A program made the translations under genes and the position numbers. 64,000 nucleotides of DNA from Capsicum annuum (Eukaryota > Streptophyta > Magnoliopsida > Solanales > Solanaceae), in contig NC_061121.1 in NCBI RefSeq assembly GCF_002878395.1, forward strand, positions 15,838,753 through 15,902,752, in the 5' to 3' direction. The notes under the pieces were generated by a model that was given only the letters and a program-made list of their open reading frames with translations, was not told where the DNA came from and did no database searches. Shown piece after piece: positions 32,969 to 43,585 of this stretch (its first letter is position 1; each line of letters opens with the position of its first letter).

Positions 32969-35247
32969 TCCTTAAGATCTAAGACAACAATGTGTTGAAT
33001 TAGTTTCTTTATTGTGATTAATAATTTTTTGTGTGGAATTTTTGGATATGTGACCCGTCATAATGTATAGCATCGAATAATATTTCCAACGCTATGTGGA
33101 TCATCCAAAACGGACACTCGAGCGATGAGTTATGATCATTTTGATCTAACCGTGAATAGTGGTGAATAGTAAATATGCAGGAAAAAAATACTGAGGCCAG
33201 GCAAATTTTAGGGTAAACTTCAAACTATCATAACTCTTTGTACATAATGATCTGGGTGAGCTACTATATATCAACAGAAATCTCTAAAAGTCCTGTTTCC
33301 AATGAAATTGGTTTCATCTAATTTGGCCATCGGAGCAAGAAGTTATGGTCGATCTACTTCAGCCTATCAAAACAGTCCACCAAAGGACAGATTTGACATT
33401 ATTTGATTTTTAAGGGTATTTTGGTCATTTCCACTCCAATCCATCTGGGTAAACCATGAATTTAAGTCCATTAAGAGCATTCGATAGCTCATTTTTCTCC
33501 AAAATTTGCTAAGTCTAAAACCCCAACCCTACTACTCTAAATTTCATCCTTCTATGTCTCTTGATTGAACCGTAGAAATTTCAAATTCATTTGGGATTCC
33601 AGTTGATCATGTTAAAGGCTTCGAGAAGCACCCTTTATTTTTGTGAATAAAGTTCCAGATTCGGAAGTTCATATTCATCTTCCATCTCTAGGTATGTGGG
33701 GTTTTGAACAAGAGTATCCTTTCAATCTTGTGCCCGGTATTTTTGTTGAATTACATTGACATTAGATTTTACCTGTTTTACCATGAATTGGAAATATAGT
33801 TTTATATCTTATATTATTATCCAGGAGATATAGGATTTTTTCATCTGATATGTGTATGATGTTGAGATAAAATTATGTCCAAAAAGTATTTGATTATGAG
33901 AGTATGATGATTTAATTTATTAATCCTTGATTTATACTATCATTCCACTATTTTCTTATTATGAATTTATAATTGATATTGGAAATTCTATATCCCTACT
34001 ATGGGTTGATGTCTCAAGTACCTTTAAATGAGAGTTGGATGGCAAATTGAGAAATATTGATATTGAAGTTGCAATGAGTCTTGGTATTTTTTGTATGGTT
34101 TTAATGAGTTAAATTGTTGAAAATATTATGTATGAGTCTTCATATTCTTGTCCAAATGTCGAGTTGGTTATGGTTCAGCGCATTGATACCTTGTTTATGT
34201 TGAGGAAGATTAAATGTTTTGAGCTAAAATGTGTTGAGTTAGGAATCCACAAATTGATATGAGTTGATAAATAAGAAAGAGATTTGATTTGTTCTTTATG
34301 ATAGACCGTTGTGATGTTGTGGTGGATTTCCTAACGTGTTCTGAGCTTGTCGGGGAGTAGTACTTAGCACGGAGAGGGAAATTTGATATTTCCCCAAACC
34401 TATGTGCCACCGTAGGGTTGTTTGATGATGATATTATTGGCCCGAGAGCCCGATTGTGATTATTGAAGTTTTAAGGTCGTACTCCCTGGCAAAGAGTATG
34501 ACGATCCCGTCAACGGGGGTTTGAAATGTTGGTATTCCACGTAGCTCACGTGGGGTTGTCAGTTATAGGAAACTCCCCTGTCCATAAGAGTCATGTTTAT
34601 TGAAATACCTAGTCACTCCGAGTTTTAATATGGTAAGTCAAGTTACCTATGATGATCTATAATGATTTGTGAGGTCTTTCTCCTACATTTCCTATCTAAG
34701 ATGTTATAAGTTGCATGATTCAATATCACTTAAGCCAGGTGTGTCATTATAGTTCGTATGTACGTTTTTACGAAATTTATGATATTATTTACATTTTGCA
34801 TATGACCCCACATACTTAGTAAGTATCTTGTGCTGACCCACATATTTCTCTATGGGCTACATTATTACCATGACGTATGTTCAGGTATTCAGCCGCAGCC
34901 GCAACAGTGATACCCGAGTGCCGTATCTACGTTCCTTCAGTGGTGAGTCCTCATGGTTCTAGGACCAAATTGCTAGTTTTGCTGCTGTTGTTTTGTGATC
35001 TGTTTCTTCTGTTGAGTCAGATTGGGGTTTGTCCCAATGGCTCATTGATTTTGCTGTATAGAGGTTATGTTAGACTAGTATATTGTTAGGTTTATTTGTG
35101 TATAGACATTCCATATATGTACAGTCTAATGATATTCCATGCCATGTGCGATGTGATATGCTATGTACTTATATATATATCCTTAGCATAGCGTGTATGT
35201 TGTTGGGCACCGTGTGGCATCTCAGGATGATATTTCGGGGCGTTACA
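32969..35247 (+). repeat. Element D 5' LTR
   Basis: From CCTTAAGATCTAAGAC to GGGGCGTTACA, aligned with 40254-42617. The TGTGATGCCC start seen in the 3' copy is missing here. A box resembling that of the other LTR families lies at 33290-33345 (CCATCGGAGCAAGAAGTTAT), but no GC-rich palindromic array follows it. Confidence 0.85.
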
Positions 35248-35251
35248 AACT

Positions 35252-35263
35252 TGGTATCAGTGC
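35252..35263 (+). other. Element D primer binding site
   Basis: TGGTATCAGTGC, one mismatch to TGGTATCAGAGC (initiator Met tRNA), 4 bp after the LTR end at 35247. Confidence 0.9.
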
Positions 35264-35460
35264 CTAAGTTTGTGAAGAGTCCTAGGGAGTCTGACAAGCC
35301 GCGTTACGTAAAGTCTTGAGCATCAATGTGTAGCGCACAACACCTATGATCAAGAGGCTGGGGGGTGTTCTAGGAAAAGTCATTATTTTCTTTCTAGAAG
35401 GTCTATCATGTTTAAAACTGTTTTCTTCTGCTGTTAATTCGTGCATACTTATGACAAAAA

Positions 35461-36600
35461 ATGCCTCCACGTCGAGCTTACGGAAACAACAACCAACCTC
35501 AACCCGTTAATCCATTACATGAGACGGTATCCCATGCCAAATTTTGTGCAGCTTTTCAGATGCTAGCCTAGGCACTTACCACCAATACTCAGGCTAATGC
35601 TCTACCTCCTCAGGAAAATAATTCGGCAGCGGCACGAATTCATGACTTTATACGAATGAAACCTCCAGAGTTTCATGGGTCGAGAGTAGGTGAGGACCCA
35701 CAGATGTATGTTGATGAAATGATGAAAATTACATAGATTATGCACGTGCCCTAGGAAGAAAACGTGGAGCTGGCTTCTTATCGATTGAAGGATGTTGCCT
35801 ATGATTGGGTATAGATATGGAATAAGGGCAGAGAGAAAGATACAACTTCGGTGACTTGGTAATTGTTCCAAGATGCTTTCTTGGATAGATTCTTTCCTCT
35901 TGAGTTTCAGGAAGCTAAGATGGAGGAGTTTATGAATTTGAGACAACGCTCCAAGTCGGTTAAGGAGTATTTCCTTAAGTTTAATTAGCTATCAAAGTAC
36001 GCTCCCTATATGATGGCAGACTCGAGGACTAGTATGAGCAAGTTTCTAACTAGGGTATCGAGTTATATGGTGAAAGAATGTAGATCTGCTATGATCAACA
36101 GGGAGATTGATCTTCCTAGGTTAATGATTCACGCCCAAAAGATTATGTCAGAAAAGATAAAGGAAAGAGAAAGAGTAAGAGGGATTAAGAGAGTAAGATC
36201 GGAGCAATAGGGGTCTAGTTAGACTAGATTCTCCAGAGGGAGTCACCTTCAGTTTCAGAGACATCCATTTATACTTGCGCCTTCCTCAGCTAGTGCTCTT
36301 ATATATCAAGAAAGGTAGGAGCTCGCGAATAGGTTGGTACCTTCTAGGTCTCAAGACAGTGTAATGAACCAGCCTCATCCTCCTTTGTGTGCTAAGTGTG
36401 GTAAAGACCATTTTGGAGAGTGTTATATGGGGCAGTGAGGCTATTTTAGTTGTGGCAAGTTGGACCACATACTTAGAGACTGCCCGTATGCCAGACAGAG
36501 AGAGTCATGATGCCCGTCCGCAGAGTCAGGCTACCAGTGCCCCACCTTCTGCAACCCATCCAGCTCCTCCTCAGGGTGCTTTATCTAGTACTGCTGTCGG
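35461..36600 (+). pseudogene. Element D gag
   Basis: ATG at 35461 opens MPPRRAYGNNNQPQPVNPLH, a typical gag start for this group. The core contains FIRMKPPEFHGSRVGEDPQM, LASYRLKDVAYDWV, FLDRFFPLEFQEAKMEEFM and ECRSAMINREIDLPRLMIHA. A zinc knuckle near 36390-36490 reads YFSCGKLDHILRDC: the first Cys is Tyr. Stops replace residues in several places and the frame changes near 36400. Gag would form the particle. Confidence 0.85.
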
Positions 36601-36673
36601 TTAATGCCAGAATTATTTCTATACTATACCCTCTCATTAGGAGTAGAAGGACTCTCCCGATGTTGTCACTAGT

Positions 36674-36994
36674 ATGCTCCGTGTTTTCTATTTTGATGTC
36701 TATGTGTTGATGGACCCCGATTCGAGTTTTTCTTATGTGACACCTCTGGTTGCTGTAAATTTTGAAATGGATCCTGAACTAATTTTTGAGACTATTTTGG
36801 TTTGTACTCTGGTAGGAGAGTCTGTCATTGCTAAGAGGGTGTATAAGAAATGTCCTATTGCTGTCTTTCATTGGGTTATGTATGCTGATTTGATTGTGCT
36901 AGATATGGTTGACTTTGATATCATTCTGGGTATGGATTGGCTTCACTCATGCTATGCGTATATTGATTGTCGTGCCAGTGTGGTCAATTTTTAG
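36674..36994 (+). pseudogene. Element D aspartic protease
   Basis: Begins FYFDVYVLMDPDSSFSYVTP; the active-site DPGS is DPDS, a GGT to GAT change that removes the invariant Gly. The rest (CPIAVFHWVMYADLIVLDM, DFDIILGMDWLHSCYAYIDC) is well kept, including GMDWL. A stop at 36992 and one frame change separate it from RT. Normally part of one gag-pol polyprotein. Confidence 0.85.
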
Positions 36995-37033
36995 TTTCCT
37001 AATGAACCTATCCTCAAATGGTCTAAGATTTCT

Positions 37034-38160
37034 GTGATTCCTAAGGGTCATTTCATATCATATCTCAAAGCTAGGAAGTTGATTTCCAAGGGTTCCATCT
37101 ACCATTTGGTTCGGGATAAAGACACTAAGTCTGAAACACCGACCATTCACTCAATTAATGTTGTTAATGAGTTTCTTGATATCTTTCCAAAAGATCTCCC
37201 TGGAGTACCTCTTGATAGAGAGATAGAGTTTGGAATTGACCTTCTTCACGATAATCAGCCTATTTCTATTCCTCAGTATCACATGGCTCCCATGGAACTT
37301 AAAGAGTTGAAGGAGCAATTGAAAGATCTTTTAGACAAAAGCTTTATCAGACCTAGTGTGTCCCCGTGGGGTGCACCTATCCTATCTGTGCATAAGAAAG
37401 ATGGTTCTTTGTGGATGTGTATTGATTACCGGCAGCTTAATAGGGTTACTATCAAGAATAAATATTCGCTTCCTCGAATTGATGATTTATTTGATCAATT
37501 GTAAGGTGTGAGCTACTGTTTAAAGATAAACCTTAGATCCGATTATCACCAACTTAAGGTTAGGGAATGTGATATCCCCAAGACAGCCTTTTGAATTTGT
37601 TACGGTCATTTTAAATTTCTAGTGATGTCTTTCGGGTTAACTAATACTCCAGTGGCTTTCATGGATCTTATGAACTGTGTATTCCGGCCATATCTAGATT
37701 TATTTGTAATAATGTTCCTTGATGATATTCTTATTTACTCCCGAAGTGAGGGTGATCATGCGGATCATCTCTGAATTGTGTTGGAAACTCTTCAAACTCA
37801 TCGGTTGTATGCTAAGTTCAGTAAGTGTGAGTTCTGGATGACCTTAATAACCTTCTGGGGTCATGTTGTTTTTTCCAAAGGAATTAGAGTTGATCCTCAA
37901 AAGATAGAGGCTATAAAGATTTGGCCTAGACCTATTTCTCCTTCTGATATTCAAAGTTTCTTAGGTATAGCTGGTTATTATCGTCAGTTTGTTGAAGGGT
38001 TTTTATCTATTGCATCTCCTATGACCCGTTTGACTAAAAAGAAGGTGATGTTCCTGTGGTCCGAATCTTGTGAGAAGAGTTTTCAGGAGTTGAAGACTCG
38101 ACTAACTTCAGCTCCTGTGTTGACTTTTCCTGATGGTGTTGATGTTTTTTTGGTGTATTG
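37034..38160 (+). pseudogene. Element D reverse transcriptase
   Basis: [20 protein letters not shown] leads into RT. Landmarks are [33 protein letters not shown], the LKINLRSDYHQLKV block (first palm Asp changed to Asn), [30 protein letters not shown] (catalytic DD present), and SFLGIAGYYRQFVEGF with FLWSESCEKSFQELKTRLT. The whole of pol stays in one frame, interrupted only by stop codons such as CAA to TAA at 37502 and CGA to TGA at 37593 and 37771. Confidence 0.9.
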
Positions 38161-38600
38161 AGATACTTCCAGAGTCGGTTTGGGCTGTGTATTGATACAA
38201 AAGGGCAAGGTTATAGATTATGCTTCCAGGAAGCTAAAGCCTCACAAGAAGAATTATCCCACCCATGACCTTGAATTAGCTGCCATGGTTTTTGCTTTGA
38301 AAATCTAGAGACATTATTTGTATGGTGTCCATGTCGACGTCTTCATGGACCATAAGAGCTTATAGTATGTATTCACCCAAAAGGATTTGAATGTTAGGCA
38401 GAGACGATGGTTAGAACTATTGAAAGATTCTGAAATAAGTATGCTATATCATCCGAGCAAGGCCAATGTAGTAGCAGATGCCCTTAGTTGGAAGTCCATG
38501 GGTAGCGTAGCACATGTGGAGATTGGTAAGAAAGAGTTGGCTCGTGAGATACATCGTTTGGATAGATTGGGGGTTAGGTTGTTTGGAGATACTTAGGGTA
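38161..38600 (+). pseudogene. Element D RNase H
   Basis: Shows [20 protein letters not shown] (first Asp), [20 protein letters not shown] (Glu of the active site), FMDHKSL and [12 protein letters not shown] (usually ADALSRK). Three stops lie inside (38308, 38363, 38595). It degrades the RNA strand during reverse transcription. Same frame as RT. Confidence 0.88.
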
Positions 38601-40044
38601 GTATAGGAGTGCAAAGCGATTCTGAATCCTCTTTAGTTTCGGAAGTGAAGGAGAAGCAAGACAGGGATCCTACCTTGGTCAGGTTAAAAGTGTCTATTAA
38701 GGACCAAAAGGTGGAGGTTTTCTCCCAAGGGGGATATGGCATTTTGAGACTCCGAGAAAGATTATGTGTTCCTGATGTTGATAACTTGAAGCAGAGGATT
38801 ATGGCGGATGCGCATGGTATGTGATACTCCATCCATCCTAGTGCTGCCAAGATGTACCATTATTGGTGGGGAATCTATTGGTGGAACGGTATGAAGAAGA
38901 ACATAGCAGAATTTTTGGCGAAGTGTTCCATGTGTCAACAGGTTAAAATAGAGCATCAAAGGCCCAGTGGCATGATGCAAGAGTTTAGCATTCCTACTTG
39001 GAAGTGGGAAGATGTGAATATGGACTTCATAGTTGGCTTGCCTCCTTCTTGTTGCCATCGTGATTCGATTTGGGTTGTCGTAGATTAGCTGACGAAATTA
39101 GTTAATTTCTTGCCTGTGCATTCATCGTATACAGCTGAAGATTATGTTAGAATATATATTTGGGAACTCGTCAGACTTCATGGAATACCTTTGGCTATTA
39201 TTTATGACAGAGGTACTCAGTTTACCTCTTAGTTTTGGAAATCTTTCTAGAAGGGTCTCGGTACCCAAATTCGCTTAAGTTCTACTTTCCATCCACAAAC
39301 AGATGGTCAGGCTGAGTGAACCATTCAGACTTGAGAAGATGTGATTGATTTTATAGGTATTTGGGATGAGCACTTAGCATTAATCAAGTTTTCTTATAAT
39401 AACAGTTTTCATGCTATTATTGGAATGGCCCCGTTTCAAGCTTTGTATGGTAGAAGGTGTAGATTACCCATTGGTTTGTTTGAAGTTGGTGAGGCTGCCA
39501 CGACTGGACCGGATGTGGTGTTCGAGGACATGTGGAAGGTTAAGTTAATTCAGGAAAGGTTGAAAACCTCCCAAAGTCGTCAAAAATCATACACAGATGT
39601 AAGGAGGAAAGACCTTGAATTTGATGTTGGTGATTTAGTGTACTTAAAAGTTTCACCCATGAAACTGGTGAAGAGATTTTCAAAGAAAGGGAAACTAAGT
39701 CCCCGTTACATTGGTCCTTATAAGATTGTGGATCACATTAGGAAGGTAGCGTATATGGTTGAGTTGCCCGCGGAGTTATCTAACATCCATCCGATTTTCC
39801 ATGTTTCTATGCTTAAGAAGTCTATTGGTGATTCTGTTGTGATTGATCCTTCCGAAAGCTCGGGTATTTAAGATAGTCTTTCATATGAAGAGATTCCGGT
39901 TGAGGTTTTTGACTTTCATGTTCGTAGGCTAAGAAACAAGGAAGTTCCTTTGATTAAAGTGCTTTGGCAAAATCAGTCCGTGGAGAGTGCTACTTAGGAA
40001 GCCAAAGTGGATATGCGCACCAAATATCCCACCTCTTTCCTATG
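38601..40044 (+). pseudogene. Element D integrase with chromodomain-like C terminus
   Basis: HHCC zinc region near 38810-38950 (HPSAAKMYH, CSMCQQVK). Catalytic D,D-35-E: first Asp in NMDFIVGLP, second in IIYDRGTQFTS, Glu in TDGQAE. C-terminal part: NNSFHAIIGMAPFQALYGRR, then DVGDLVYLKVSP and KRFSKKGKLSPRYIGPYKI (GPY module) with FHVSMLKKSIGD. It ends in PVEVFDFHVRRLRNKEVPL and a WQNQ..ESAT-EAK segment, the short chromodomain of Tekay elements, thought to guide insertion to heterochromatin. Stops at 38822, 39085, 39230, 39250, 39317, 39332, 39869 and 39996. Confidence 0.9.
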
Positions 40045-40238
40045 AATCCTGAGCATGTCAAAGGTATCATTCTCTTTTGATTTAATCCTTATTGCTATGT
40101 TTATCTTCGCTTGTGTGTTTTCCATGATATCCGAAAAAATCTAGAATGGAGTATATGCTTGGGAAAGATGAGTTTTCTCTATATACTCATTTTCATAGTA
40201 TACTTGACCTACCTATCAACATTAGAGGATGAATGTTT

Positions 40239-40253
40239 CCAAGGGGGAGATGA
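40239..40253 (+). other. Element D polypurine tract
   Basis: CCAAGGGGGAGATGA directly before TGTGATGCCC of the 3' LTR. Confidence 0.85.
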
Positions 40254-42617
40254 TGTGATGCCCTGGAAAAATTTTCCATTAAGATCTCAGACGAAAATGT
40301 GTTGAATTCTGTTCTTTATCGTGATTAATAATTTTTTTGTATGGAATTTATGGATATGCGACCCGTCATCACGTAGAGCATAAAATAATATTTCCAATGA
40401 TATGTGGATCATCCAAAATGGACACTCGAGCGATGAGTTATGATCATTCCGATCTAACCGTGAATAGTGGTGAACAGTAAATGTGCAGGAAAAAAATGCT
40501 GAGGCCAGACAAATTTTAGGGGACAATTCAAACGATCATAACTCCTTGTACATAATGATTTGGGTGATCTACTATATATCAACAGAAATCTCTAAAAGTC
40601 CTCTTTTCAATGAAATTGGTTTCATCCAATTTAGCCATCGGAGCAAGAGGTTATAGTCGATCTACTTCAGCCTATCAAAATAGTCCACCAAATGACAGAT
40701 TTGACAAATTTGATTTTTAAGGTATTTTGGTCATTCCCACTCTAATCCATCCGGGAAAACCATGGATTTAAGTCCATTAAGAGCATTCAATAGCTCATTT
40801 TTCTCCAAAATTTCCTAAGGGTCAAACCCCAACCCTACTACTCCAAATTTCATCCTTCTATGTCTCTTGATTGAACCGTAGAAATTTTAAATTGATTTGG
40901 GATTCGAGTTTATCATGTTAAGGGCTTCGAGAAGCACCCTTTATTTTCGTGAATAAAGTTTCGGAGTTGGAAGTTCATATTCATCTTTCATTTTTAGGTA
41001 TGTGGGGCTTTGAACAAGATTATCCTTTCAATCTTGTGCCCGGTATTTTTGTTGAATTACATTGACATGAGATTTTACATGTTTTACCATGAATTAGAAA
41101 TATGATTTTATATTTTATATTATTTGTCCATGAGCTATGGGATTATGTCATCCGATATGTGTATGATGTTGAGATGGAATTATGTCCAAAAAGTATTAGA
41201 TTATGAGAGTATGATGATTTAATTTATTAATCCTTGATTTATACTATCATTCCACTATTTTCTTATTATGAATTTATAATTGATATTGGAAATTCTATAT
41301 CCCTACTATGGGTTGATGTCTCAAGTACCTTTAAATGAGAGTTGGATGGCAAATTGAGAAATGTTGATATTGAAGTTGCAATGAGTCTTGGTATTTTTCG
41401 GATGGTTTTGATGAGTTAAATTGTTGAAAATATTATGTATTGAGTCTTCATATCCTTGTCCAAATGTCGATTCGGTTATAGTTCAATGTATTGATACCTT
41501 GTTGATATTGAGGATGATTAAATGTTTTGAGCTAAAATGTTTTGAGTTAGAAATCCACAAATTGATATGATTTGATAAATGAGAAAGAGATTTGGTTTGG
41601 TCTTTATGATAGACCCTGGTGATGTTGTGGTGGATTTCTTAACGCGTTCTGAGCTTGTCGGGGAGTAGTACTTAGCAGCGAGAGGGAAATTTGGTATTTC
41701 CCCAAACCTATGTTCCACCATAGGGTTGTTTGATGATGATATTATTGGCCAGAGACCTCGATTTTGATTATTCCAGTTTTAAGGTCGTACTCCCTGGCAA
41801 AGAGTATGACGCTCCCGCCAATGGGGGTTTCAAACGTTGGTATTCCACGCAGTTCATGTGGAGTTGTCGGTTATAGGAAACTCCCCTGTCCATAAGAGTC
41901 ATGTTTATTTAAATACCGAGTCACTCCGAGTTTTGATGTGGTAAGTCAAGTCACTTATGATGATCTATAATGATTTATGAGGTTTTTCTCCTACATTTCC
42001 TATCTAAGATATTATGAGTTGTATGATTCAATGTCACTCAAGCCAGGTATGTCATTATGGTCCGTATGTACGTTTTTACAAAATTTATGATATTATTTAT
42101 ATTTTGCATGCGCCCCAACATACTCAATATATATCTTGTGCTGACCCATACATTCCTCTATGGGCAACAATCTTTCCATGATGTAGGTTCAGGTACTCAG
42201 CCGCAACTTCGAAAGTGATACTCGAGTGCCGTATCTGCATTCCTTCAGTGGTGATTCCTCATGGTTCGAGGACCAAGTTGCTAGTTTTGGTGATGTTGTT
42301 TTATGATCCCTTTGGTCTGTTGAGTCTATTGGAGGTTTTGCCCAATGGCTCATTGATTTTTCTGTATAGAGGCTATGTCAGACTAGTGTATTGCTGGGTT
42401 GGTTTGTGTATAGACATTCCATATATGTACAGTCTAACGATATTCGGTGCCATGTGCGATGTGATATCATATTTACTTATATATGAATCCTTAGCGTAGC
42501 GTGTATATTGTTGTGTTGAAACCCAAGGGTAGTGTTTTGGGTTAAAGGGTTAGCTTGAGGCTACGTGTAGCCTTAGGCACCGTGTGGCATCTCAGGATGA
42601 TATTTTGGGCCGTTACA
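40254..42617 (+). repeat. Element D 3' LTR (2.36 kb)
   Basis: TGTGATGCCCTGG to GGGCCGTTACA, aligned with 32969-35247. Short chance ORFs only. The copy contains an extra segment near 42510-42570 (GGTTAGCTTGAGGCTACGTG) absent from the 5' LTR, which accounts for most of the length difference. Confidence 0.88.
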
Positions 42618-43381
42618 AATCATCACAGTTATATCGGTTATATCAGTTTTCTGAACTCATGTATCAGTTATATCAGTTATCAAAATTCATGATACAGTAT
42701 TCAGCTTTAGGACTGCCAAACACAGTCAACCAGACCAGTTCTTCATAATTTGAACTGTCAGAAATAATCGTTCATCTATTTAGTATCTCAGTATCGGTAC
42801 ACTCATGTTGCCAGTATTCAGACTCAATAGTCAGTATCTCCAAGAGTTCAGTTACAGTTTTGTATCCATGTATATATTCTCACATTCATATTAGTCAGCA
42901 TTTTTCATACATATAACCCTTTGTATTTATCCTACCTCATTCGTATACTCAGTATATTCAGACGTACTAACGCATTTGTGCTATGGTGCTTTCTTTCATG
43001 TTACACCATAGGTTCAGAGACACGATCTTCAGATCAACAGTAGCATCCAGCCGCAGAGTTGTAGTGAATCCTCATCCATTCTAGGGTGATATTATTTTAT
43101 TTCATTTATTATTTCAGCTCAGTTTTTCTAGACGAAGTTAGTTGGAGACATGTTTCTTCAACTCCTTATTCAAAAAGTACTTAGAGGCTTTCAGATTCAT
43201 TATTCAGATTTAGTTCAGATTTGATTCAGTTTGCAGTTGTTTTGGGTATCTTTCACCCATATGGATATTGTGTCTTGACAGATTTTTATTTAGTTTAACC
43301 TTATGGTCTACATGTTCATGCTTTCCTCACTATTACGTTATCTATTGCAGTGTACAGGTACAGATATCAGTTTTAGAAACT
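42618..43381 (+). repeat. Element C 5' LTR, remainder
   Basis: Resumes at the equivalent of about 46063 of the 3' LTR (ATATCAGTTTTCTGAACTCATG) and matches until ATATCAGT at 43381. So about 1.2 kb between 44850 and 46060 and the last 80 bp of the LTR are missing from this copy. Confidence 0.8.
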
Positions 43382-43585
43382 TAGTTTATTGGAACACTCA
43401 GTCCTACATTCATAATTCAGCTACCCAATGCATCAGATATGCATGTACAGTATGATATGCTCAATTTTCATTCATGTTAGCCATGAAATCATGATCAATC
43501 ATTCATGCTATATATTCGTGTAAGTTGTCTTTTCTCTTATCTCAGCAGTATCATTCGAGGATGAATATTCCCAAGGGGGAGATAT
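43382..43585 (+). other. Element C interior remnant and polypurine tract
   Basis: Only about 200 bp of interior remain. It ends CCAAGGGGGAGATAT (43571-43585), the polypurine tract, directly before the 3' LTR. The preceding GAGGATGAATATTCCC also occurs in E (53615-53630). Confidence 0.8.

Larger units (their letters stand above)
32969..42617 (+). mobile_element. Element D: most complete Tekay-type chromovirus
   Basis: Plus strand: 5' LTR, tRNA-Met primer site, gag, protease, RT, RNase H, integrase, chromodomain-like tail, polypurine tract and 3' LTR, total about 9.65 kb, the usual size for the group. The two LTRs look roughly 90 percent identical by eye in sampled parts, so it is old. The first 20 bp of the 5' LTR and part of the host LTR are deleted at the left joint, so no target duplication is seen. 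Confidence 0.9.

Noticed and set aside
34877..35319. Two small plus-strand ORFs before element D gag
   Set aside because: They lie in the LTR and leader, have no recognisable domain, and the 3' LTR copy at 42215 shows only a partial relative.
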